From positions 4,898,001-4,962,000 of the forward strand of contig JAGMUV010000001.1 of NCBI GenBank assembly GCA_020744425.1: a stretch of DNA of 64,000 nt, read 5' to 3'. Source of the stretch: Dactylonectria macrodidyma. Lineage: Eukaryota; Ascomycota; Sordariomycetes; Hypocreales; Nectriaceae. Positions 55,381-64,000 of this stretch are shown here, piece after piece (the first letter of the stretch is position 1; the number at the start of each line of letters is the position of its first letter). Made by a program: the position numbers and the translations under genes. A model generated the notes under the pieces. It did no database searches, was not told the origin of the DNA, and worked only from the letters and a program-made list of their open reading frames with translations.

Positions 55381-56376
55381 TCATTTTTCCCACCCGCCTT
55401 TGATATCTCTCTCTATCCTTTCGAAAACTCCTGGCCCCTCTTTTCCTAGCGCTGTGCCCACTGCCACTGCATACGCACCGACGCTTCTCATCCTGCGGTA
55501 GCCTTCACCATCTCCTACGCCTCCTACACCAATAATCCTCAGGTGCTTTAGCTCTGGCACTCCGTCAACAAGCTTCTTTAATGTCGCCACGTTGCCCAGC
55601 GCAATAGGATGAAGTGGGGGGCCGGCCATTCCGCCCACGCCAGAGTTGGGCAGCTGAGGCTTCAAAGTGCCATTTGCGTCGCTTTCAAGAATCAGACACG
55701 AGCCAAGCGTATTAGTAGCTGTTATGAAACTGAGAGACGATGCGACAGGTGTCAAGGCGGCGATGAGGGTCGCAAACTGCCCATGGTGTGTGTATGGAGG
55801 TGTCTTGACGCCGATGGGCAACGCTGGCGCTTCTGGTAACCCAACGAGATACTTTTCGAGGGCAAGTCCGTCATACGCAGGCGGCGGCGCGCCAGGGATG
55901 TTTGGACAACTGAGATTGATCTCCATAGCAAGCGGGAAATGGATGTCCTTCGCCGCGGCTTCGATAAGTTCATAGCAAGTCTGTATGTCTTTCGGCGAAC
56001 CGGTGACACTGATAACGATGGTTTTTTGTATCTGCGGGTTCTTTCGAGCCAGCTCTTTGACGAATTGCAGATACCCATCTAGCGGAATTGGGCTGTAGCC
56101 CAGATTATTGAGGCTAGCCGTGGCATTCTCCGTATGACCAACAGGAGTCTCTGGGGTCGACGAAGTTCCCTTGTCTGGTGCACTGGAGCCCGAGTTGAAG
56201 AATAGGTATTGGTGGTCGGCATGCTGGTGGTCGAAGCCATTGACAAGAGAAGTGCGGGTTGTCACGGCGCCAGTGGAGGGAGATAGGAGGATGGCGCGGA
56301 GATTCTCGAGACTTGTAGCCCAGGGAGTAGCGGAGTTAAGCAAGGGAGGACTAATAGTCAAGGTAGGGGGAGACAT
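55381..56376 (-). CDS. Dihydroorotate dehydrogenase, class 1A type
   Basis: Single exon, 331 aa from the ATG at 56376 (MSPPTLTISPP). Class 1A enzymes are cytosolic flavoproteins that oxidise dihydroorotate to orotate with fumarate. Marks: ATSLENLRAI, STGAVTTRTSL, QYLFFNSG, MEINLSCPNIPGAPP with the class-1 catalytic Cys, LPIGVKTPPYT (FMN Lys), FITATNTLGS, GVGGMAGPPLHPIALGNV, IIGVGGVGDGEGYRRM and AVAVGTALGKEGP. No mitochondrial leader or membrane helix exists, so it is not the class 2 enzyme that filamentous ascomycetes usually use. It may be a paralogue with another role. The open frame upstream of 56376 starts at TTG and is taken as leader. Confidence 0.88.
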   Translation of the reverse strand: MSPPTLTISPPLLNSATPWATSLENLRAILLSPSTGAVTTRTSLVNGFDHQHADHQYLFFNSGSSAPDKGTSSTPETPVGHTENATASLNNLGYSPIPLDGYLQFVKELARKNPQIQKTIVISVTGSPKDIQTCYELIEAAAKDIHFPLAMEINLSCPNIPGAPPPAYDGLALEKYLVGLPEAPALPIGVKTPPYTHHGQFATLIAALTPVASSLSFITATNTLGSCLILESDANGTLKPQLPNSGVGGMAGPPLHPIALGNVATLKKLVDGVPELKHLRIIGVGGVGDGEGYRRMRSVGAYAVAVGTALGKEGPGVFERIERDIKGGWEK

Positions 56377-57588
56377 ATTGTTGCAATTGGAATTGAGACT
56401 GGTCAATGGCAAAAGATTGAGGCGATGGTGAGGGGTAACCGTAGCATGCAAAGCGATGTTGATAAGAAGCTCCGGTTAGCTAAGCCTCTGATAGCACCTG
56501 ATAGGTAATTCTTACCGGCTTCTTACAACATGTCGCGACGGTGCAATGTAACATGTGTCTCGATGAACAACTTTACATTTTTTAAGCGAATATACACGCT
56601 TCATGGCAACAAGTGATAACTCATGACGTCGCGTGTACTTGGCATATTTCTTGGGAACTCAGCGCTAGTTATAACAATCGTGGTACAGGCGTACCGGGAC
56701 TTGGGATTGACAACCAGTTCATCTCCAACAAGACGATCAGATATGAAGAAAAAAGGTTCCCCGAAAGAGCATACAAAGGCTATTATTTGGCAAGCTCATA
56801 TTGAATTTTCTTTCCAATAGGGAAATGTTGGGTACTGAGATCAAGGGACGGTTCTCTTGTCGAATGCAACCTTTCAGTCATTGTACGAACGGAGAAACAA
56901 CTTGGACAGTTGAAAGACTTTTGGTGTAGGAGGTCAATAATAGGCTATCCGAAAATCAACCGTAGAACAAGAACAAATCAAGACCACTGATTGCGACATC
57001 CAGATGTAGTTTCTCAACATCAGCCCACCCTTCTCTCAGTTGTTCCGAAACGCCCGTTCTTATAAATCCTACAACTCACCTCTAAACCTCGCTACCTACT
57101 CGAATGAAAGAAATGGTCTAAGATCGTGCGATAAACAAGGGTGCACCAAAACGCGCGGCCAGCTCCGAAGCAGGTGTGGGCTAATTCCGGCCATCACGAA
57201 CACCTCCCACCTCAGAACGTCTTCAATGTGAGCCCTTTACCACATGTCGGAATTATTCAGCATGACCCACCAGTTTGGAAGAGTGCTGTACGCCTTGGGC
57301 TGGGGGTTGATTCCTTTATTTCCCGTTGTCGATAATTGGCAATGCGCTTGAGGGATGGCGCAATGCGGGATGGCAGTGGGATGGCCCCATACTGTGGCAG
57401 GCGCTTGATATGGGGCGCTTCCTCGAATCGATATATAAAGGATGGCCAGCCTCTTATCTCCATCAGTATTATGCCGATTGATTTATATCCCATCTTCCGG
57501 AGCCAGGTCTCTCCATCAAAAGTCATTCTCGGTCACAACAACACAGTCTGTTCAGCCTTCAAACCAATAGCTCATAATCACCTGGACC
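56377..57588. promoter_or_regulatory. Divergent promoter region with TATA box
   Basis: 1.2 kb between the dehydrogenase and monooxygenase starts. A TATA-like ATATATAAAG lies at 57431-57440, about 150 bp before the monooxygenase ATG. No gene recognised. Confidence 0.5.
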
Positions 57589-58981
57589 ATGGCTGTCAAG
57601 GACTACACCAATGGCGCTCCCCCATTGAAGGTCGCCATCATTGGTGGTGGACCAGGAGGGCTTGGGGCTGCAATTGCGCTCTCAAGGCTCCCATTTGTGG
57701 ACTGGGCTCTGTACGAGAAGAAGCCCGCGATTAGCGAAACGGGCGGTGGAATCAGCCTACAGCAGCATACCTGGAGGTTGCTTGAGTGGAACGGCGCGGC
57801 CAAGAATATCAAGCCAGAGGACTTCTTTAGGTCTCCCGAGGGCCTTGGCGGACAGCATCGGTAAGTCAGTTCCAAGCGGATAGAGAGAATCTGGAACTAA
57901 GCAAGCGCAGCAACGGACGAACCGGAGAACTACTAGAGCAGAGCCATTATCCCTCGAATGTCAACCCAAAGCACGTAAGCTGTCGCCTCAGGCGCGCCCT
58001 CTTACAGGCGGCCCTTCTCAAGGAGGTGGATGAGACCAAAATCCACATCTCCAAGAAACTGGTCAAGGTGGAGAAGTTATCAAGCGGCAAAGTTGAGATT
58101 ACATTCGAGGATGGTTTCACAGATCAAGTTGACCTCCTTGTTGGAGCAGATGGAATCAGATCGGTATGCAGCCGAGTCATCCTATGTGGCCAGAAGCCTT
58201 CGCTAACAGTGAGCAGTTTGTCCGGTCTTTCACCTTCCCAGAGCACAAAATCAAGTACAACGGGCAGTCTGCCTACCGCACAATCATCCACAAGCCCACC
58301 GCCCAAGCCATCGAAGGCATCCCTCAAGCCTCCACCTTTTGGCAGAACCTAGGTGGCCGATACGTCTTCACCAGTCCTCTCGGCGGCGATGACTTCGAGG
58401 TGACGGCGCGCATCAGCCGGCCGAGCGACGGCCAAGAGAATGTGAGCTGGGGCCGGCCTTTTGACTTCAACACGCTCGTTTCCGAATATGACGAATTCTG
58501 CGAGCCCGTCCGCAAGGTCGTCGCCCTCGCAGCCGCCAGCGGAGGGACCGAAGAATTTGCCCTCTTCTCGGGTCCGAGACTAGATACCGTTATCGCCCTA
58601 GACTCGGTGGCCCTCATTGGCGACGCATCACATCCTCTCTCGGGAGCATTCGGCGCCGGCGCTGGCTTCGCACTGGAGGATGTCTATGCGCTAACCAAGA
58701 CCCTCGAGTGGGCGTGGAAGGGCGGCCGGGGCTTGCCGGCCGCGCTGGAGCTGTACGATCGGATCCGGTCGCCGCATTACGGAGAGCTGTATGCGGTGCT
58801 CGACTGGTACGCCGGCATTGGAAAGGAGGTAGCGGCCGAAGGTCTTCCCGTGGATGAAGAAATTGCACAGCGAATCACGCGGACGACGGGCAAGAAGGGG
58901 AACTGGATGCATCACTATGATGTGGCAGAAGCTGTTGATGAGATTCTGCAAGGGTTGAATGCAGCAGCAACTGTAGAGTAA
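57589..58981 (+). CDS. FAD-dependent monooxygenase, salicylate-hydroxylase-like
   Basis: Exons 57589-57860, 57911-58163 and 58217-58981; 429 aa. Group A flavin monooxygenase that would hydroxylate an aromatic or related substrate using NAD(P)H and O2. Marks: VAIIGGGPGGLGAAIAL (FAD pyrophosphate), YEKKPAISETGGGISL, CRLRRALLQ, VDLLVGADGIRS (the DG motif), and VALIGDASHPLSGAFGAGAG (GD motif) with GFALEDVYALTKTLEW. Intron 2 is set at 58164-58216 because it has the GCTAAC branch and gives GIRSFVRSFTFPEHK; an earlier CAG at 58171 would also keep frame but add unusual residues. The substrate is unknown. Divergent from the dihydroorotate dehydrogenase. Confidence 0.92.
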
Positions 58982-61927
58982 ATTTACCGTACAAGACTTT
59001 GTTTCAGGATCACGATGAGAGTAGCGTGGATTCAAGAAATCAATGCCAATATTCCAGTTACTCAAGTCGAGACATTATCTTCCCCACCATTTTTGATAAT
59101 GTTGCTTCACCGTCATTGACTTGGTGAAAACTATTCGTATTATATTGGAGGATATAAATTGCTAATGCCACCTTGTGTTAACTCTCTGGAGTGCGTGGGC
59201 TCTTGTTTCGCAGGTTACCCTGCAATGCGACACCGTTTTGAAACGCCTAAGATTGAGGGGCGCAAATGTTGGGGCATCAGACTCCGTTTCGTGGGGTAAA
59301 ATAATGACGACGACTATCTGAAAAGGATCTAACCCACCTTGTTTCTCCACGCTGCTATGAAACACCTGTGCTGCGCAGCATCAGTTATCGCGTGGCTTGT
59401 TCGCGGTTCAAGACACATGTCAAAACGGTGTTATGGATCTACCCTAAGGTCAGCTATGTAAACTTGAGGGCAATTCCGAACACTTGTCCTGGGTGCCTCG
59501 GCTGCGGGGCAGACAACAAGGTAAACTTGCCGATTAAAACATATAGCCTCTCGCAAGTCGTCAGCTAGACGGAATGGTGGGAGTTTTGGTGTAAACTTGC
59601 ACATCCATTACCCCGCCATACGAAGTGAGGGGCTGACGATTGATCCAAGGGTCCTCTTGGATATCCAGAGGTTCGGGACCGGGAGATTACCGAGTCCGAG
59701 ATGTGCATCCGCCTAAGTGTAAGTAGGGGTGTTAAGAGCAGCAGGGCGAAGCGACATGCATTCTCTTTACAACGTGTCTATAACATATCTACATCTACAG
59801 CGTGTCTACATTGCCCCAACAGAAGCATCAAAATAGTCGAAACTTGATGCTATGTGGTGGACACGTCCGGACGGAGCCTTGCTTGTTGTCACTGCACCGG
59901 CGTGGGGCCACAACAGGCGCGGAGACGGCCGAGGATTGGCGTCGTGAGAAGGTGACGTGGAGTTGTTGGGGTAAAACTGACGGAACGGCGGTATGCGGTG
60001 AGAAGTTGCATATGCGCAAGGAGGCACGGAACGAGTCGATTGGATTGGGTGGGATGCGATGAAATGGATCGGGTCAGGCAGGTCATCTATGGTCTTGTCT
60101 GAAGGTACCTTGGTGGGCTATGTGTGGGTTCTAGCTGAGACGCCTGGGAGCTTGATGCAGAGTGACCTGAGGGAAGCAATAGCTGCTCTGTACTCCAGAT
60201 GACGATGTCGCGACAATGCAGAATAGACTTGCGCAGTGATCGGCATGACTGTCAATCATGACGTCTTCTCATTGACTGTTTTAAGGTAGCCAATTTTCGG
60301 GATGCTACCTACCCTGTACTTGGGCGTGACATGAGTCGGGTGGGCGGTGATCTCGAAAGGAAGAAGACAGAATGCGTGTGGCAGACCAAGCAACGTGTGC
60401 GGCGCTGTCGGTCGCGGCTGTATCCGGGCTTCCGATTCCCCACGTTGTGAGCGCATGGCTGAATGACGGTGAGGATTTATGCTGGCAAATGACGGCTTCA
60501 ATGCGTTTCGACCCAAGGCATGGCCATCGTCAGTTAAGACAGGTATACTTTTGAAAATTGTGTAGGACCTCCGAGTCCTAGATCAGATGTACTCCCTTGT
60601 GTTTGTTTATTTGTTTGCTGGGACCGACAAGATGGCTCACAGCAACACAAACTCCTGCGTCTGCATGCCTTACTGTACCTGTCGGGTGAGACAATTGCAT
60701 GGAGCGCCAAGCAAAGTCGGGCAAGGCCTGGGCTGGGAAAAAGCCACGCCACCATTGCTCGGGAATAATAGTGAATGGCCAGTGGGCTGTGGGAGAGATT
60801 CTCTGGGAGGGAGACTCGGAGAGTGAGCGGTAAAGGGGGGCGACAACGGGTCTACGGGAACAGCAAGTCATTTTGATATGCATCAAGTAACGGGGTTTCC
60901 AAACACGTCCACGTCCCTCGCATACCAAACTTGATCTGGAGGAATTGAGGTGAAGGTTGCAACAATTTAGCCTGGATGGAGATGGAGTCGCGCGGCTTCT
61001 TCCCCTTCCCGGCTGGGCTGGCACCGAGGGATGCACGAGGCCGCGGCTGGATAGCTCCTCGTGGGTGGCGGGTGACGTACAGCTGAAGGAGGCGGAGGAG
61101 GATGCATGATTGCTTCAAGTCTCATTCGGAATCTAGGTCTCTTTTGGTGTTTGCAGCAGATTGGCAGAATGAAAGATTCGACTCTCCAATGCGTGGAACC
61201 CAGGTATTCCCTGCCAGCAACCCGTTAGATTGGTACCTCCTGTCCCAGGTACACAAGGCGACGTGGTAAAACGACAACAAAAGTTGAAGCTATGCGCTCT
61301 AAACCCATCCGAGAAGAACCTCCTATCATAATTAATAATGAAGAGCCTCGATGGGCAGCGCAAGAGAGCAGACAATAGTACAAAGACATGCAGGGCATAA
61401 TAAGGACCTTGCCTGCGCGATCTCCCGTCATGGTCATCTCTTTGTGCGCGTCTCCTTATTTCGCATTCCGGGGGTCTGCTAGGTACAGGTGGTGCCAAGC
61501 ACGTACCTTGGAGGTACCTCACACCTCCCCCCTCCCACCTCCCCGTGAGTCCCGTCTGGGCCGTGTCTCCCAGTGGAGCACCCAGTAGCTCTTTCTTTTT
61601 TAGCGCGTGCAGTAGGGGCCTGTTCGCTGTCCAGTTAGCCAGTGCCAGCGCCTTGGTTCCTTGCTCCATGCTCCTTGCTCCTGGCTCCCATCAACCCATC
61701 CCAACCCTCCCCGTCCACTCGCATGCTTACTTCAACGCCAACCTCCTTCGCCGCATCGCCATCTCGTCCTCTCCTTCTCCGTCCTATACCGACATACCAG
61801 CGTCTTCTCTCCCTCTGGCTCTCCCTCTGCGCCTCTCTCCCTCCCCTCAACGACGCCCTCGCCACCCTCGCAAACGCAGCAGCACCGCAATCGGGCTGGC
61901 GTGAGCTGAGCCGAGCCAGAGAGCGCC
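58982..61927. other. Long intergenic region; pyrimidine-rich leader before EFR3
   Basis: 2.9 kb without a recognisable gene; short frames have no domains. From about 61510 to 61900 the plus strand is strongly C/T-rich (CTCCC, CTTCC repeats), a usual core-promoter and leader feature of housekeeping genes in filamentous fungi, fitting the gene that follows. Confidence 0.6.
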
Positions 61928-64000
61928 ATGAACGCCCTCCAGCAAAAGTGTCGTCCGAAACACCAGGTCCTCGTTCTCAAGTGTTATCCCCGGACCACCA
62001 AGGGCGCTGTCGACATCAAGCCCAACAGTAGCGAGCTGAGCTACCTGCTATACTATGCCACCAGCCGCCGCTCCAAGATCCAGAAGATTGGCGCCTTTCT
62101 TGAGAAAAAGACTGCCAGTGATGTTTGGCGACTGCGATTTGGGTACGTTTCTTGTGCTCGCATTTCGGGTACCGACGCATCCGATCCACCTTAACAGTCT
62201 TCACCGTCGCTTCTTGCTCCGCCACCAGCATAGCTTTCAACAACCGCGAATACCTTGCGGTCTCTTCCTGACCTCTATTGTCTTTTCTTGCCCTTGTCGC
62301 CTGATTCCCAACCCCTCTGCTTGCGCGCTCGTGCACCAAAAATTGCTAACCACCCACAAAGAAATGTTCAGGTGACCCTACAGATTCTCGCTGCCCTCAT
62401 CGAGAAACTCCACAAAGATGTCGTCCTCATCGCCCCCTATGTCCTCAAGGTCCTCGACACCGTCCTCCGCTCCGAAGACATCACCATGATCGAGTCGTCT
62501 CTGCCCACCTTCGATGCCTTTTGCGAATTCCACGATGGCACCCAGCTCTCCGCCGACCAGAACTACCTCCGCCAATACGAAGACATTGTCCAGCTCTACA
62601 CCCAGCTCGCCTCGCCTCGCCACACCCCAGGAAAAGCCCCCGTCAGCAATCCCGTTCAGATGCGCTACAGGAACGCCGGGCTCGAAGCAATTCGGAGCAT
62701 CTCCACCGCCGACGCCCTCTCCTCCATCACAGGTCGCCAGATGGATGTCATTGTGCCTCGAATCCTCGAAAACCTGTGGTCCGACAACGATGAATTCCTC
62801 GATGTGCTACAGCAGCGGGCCGAAGGAGGAGAAAAGGGTGAGACCGAGAAACTGTTGAAGCGCAGGACTAGCATTGCCACCGTCGACACCGTTGGTGACA
62901 CGAACCCTCTCGCCATGACAGGAACCGCTCTCGATGTCGACAAGCTCGCCGAGGAAGACATTGGTGTCTTAGCCTTGGAGTGCCTGAAGAGCATTTTTGT
63001 CGTGCCAAATCGCTCCCAGATCCATGGCGCTACCATCTCCTTGCTGCGCTTCATCCTTGAGCGCGTGAGCCAGGGTGATACGGTCGTCGCCCTCAACGAC
63101 GACCGCGAGCGCGACAGTGGCTGGGCCATTTCCATCTACAACATCATCTCGCGATGGGCGCCCATGCAGGACCGCTATGTTATCCTTCTCGCCGCTCTGG
63201 ATACTCTCCTCAGGATCCACGTCCAGGAGGATACCCTCGAGCAGCAGCTGGCTCTGACGGCCATGATGAGCTCCCTACTGCGATCTGACGTGAATCTGAT
63301 TGGACTAAGTGTTATGGATGTCCTCCTTGGACTGATGAAGCAGATGCGGAAGCTATTCAAGCAGTGGAGTCCCACCGGCCAAAGCGACGACGGAACCAGC
63401 GCCACAGACGCCGAGCAGGGTATGCTCCTGCAAAGCAAACAACTCCTGGGCCGACTCGAATGGTGCATCGGCGACCTTGCTACTCATGTGTACTACGCAG
63501 ACCAGATTTCAGACATGATTGGCGCAGTCATCGTTCGCCTCAAGCCGACACGATCCTCCAACAACTCGTCTCCAGGAGAAAAGGCTGGAACAACCAACGA
63601 CGCAGGCCCTGCCGCCTCGGCAGTTGAATTGACCGAAAGCCAGTCGCAACTCGACCACTACTTCTCCCTCAACGCCGGGAGAGCCTCGGCGCTCAATATC
63701 GTCAAGGCCATCCTCTTGGTTGCCAATCCTCAGAAGAAGCTCACTGGAAACCGGGCGTTGTCCCGAAACCCGGTTCCCCTACATGTCTGGGAAGGCACTC
63801 ATTGGTTGCTGCGCGATCCTGATGGGCATGTCAGGAAAGCATATATGGATGCCTTGGTGACATGGCTGGACCGTGAGACTACCGTCACTGACGAAAAAGC
63901 GAGAGATGAAACCCTACCACGGGCTCGCTCGTCTCTCAAGATGAACCGAGACCAGGCCCACTCCAACACGGCCCGCCGGGTCATCTCGAGCGCTTCGAAT
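61928..64000 (+). CDS. EFR3: EFR3 homologue, plasma-membrane PI4-kinase scaffold, 3' end cut off
   Basis: Exon 1 61928-62142; exon 2 from 62362, open in frame to the window edge, about 617 residues visible. Efr3 anchors the Stt4 PI4-kinase and Ypp1 at the plasma membrane and thereby supports PI4P production. The N-terminus is highly typical: MNALQQKCRPKHQVLVLKCY, then NSSELSYLLYYATSRRSKIQ and KIGAFLEKKTASDVWRLRFG, joined across the intron to NVQVTLQILAALIEKLHKDV. The Cys residues near the N-terminus and basic patches are the likely lipid-anchor and membrane-binding elements. ARM/HEAT-like helices follow (LALECLKSIF, ALDTLLRIHVQED, MDVLLGLMKQMRKL). The acceptor CAAAG at 62361 is not preceded by a strong pyrimidine tract but is the only one that keeps GNVQVTLQ. 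Confidence 0.93.

Noticed and set aside
61545..62031. Pro/Ser/Leu-rich frames just before and across the EFR3 start
   Set aside because: They are translations of the pyrimidine-rich leader and of the EFR3 exon in wrong frames.

Overview
The window is nuclear DNA of a filamentous ascomycete, most likely a sordariomycete and perhaps Hypocreales (an inference from the gene families, not a search). Genes carry several short introns of about 44-93 bp with GT(A/G)(A/T)GT donors, CTAAC-like branch points and (C/T)AG acceptors. Intergenic stretches are long, and many families are fungal: a Zn2Cys6 regulator, SRPK-like kinases, an F-box protein, a class-II O-methyltransferase, NLR-type N-terminal domains and ankyrin proteins. 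Coding sequences were assembled exon by exon by following frame across splice sites. No rRNA, tRNA, CRISPR array or intact transposon was recognised.

Left part (1-20 kb): a truncated SRPK-type kinase, a GNAT acetyltransferase, a single-pass membrane protein, a kinase-like gene with an altered DFG motif, a possible small Cys-rich protein, an aldo-keto reductase, a DoxX-like membrane protein, a broken PD-(D/E)XK-like gene, a four-helix MARVEL-like membrane protein and an F-box protein. This part is gene-poor and holds relics and an AT-rich block.

Centre (20-41 kb): a second GNAT; two neighbouring paralogous FAD-dependent oxidoreductases (one with a signal peptide, one without); a divergently transcribed MFS sugar porter; a heavily frameshifted STAND/ankyrin gene; a lipase-like serine hydrolase with a Met-Pro-Asn repeat tail; an O-methyltransferase; a fungal serpin with an inhibitor-type hinge; and a NAPE-PLD-like metallo-beta-lactamase protein. 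The oxidoreductase pair and the transporter could form a small uptake/oxidation module.

Right part (41-64 kb): a short-chain dehydrogenase, a regulator-like protein without a zinc cluster, a three-helix membrane protein, a Zn2Cys6 transcription factor, a small Asn/Thr-rich protein divergent from a SesA-like protein, a class 1A-type dihydroorotate dehydrogenase divergent from a salicylate-hydroxylase-like monooxygenase, and the 5' part of the EFR3 homologue (plasma-membrane PI4-kinase scaffold), which runs off the right edge. The most interesting items are the serpin, the possible amyloid-signalling-like Q-x-N-G motifs shared by the SesA-like protein and its divergent neighbour, and the two decayed defence/NLR-type genes.
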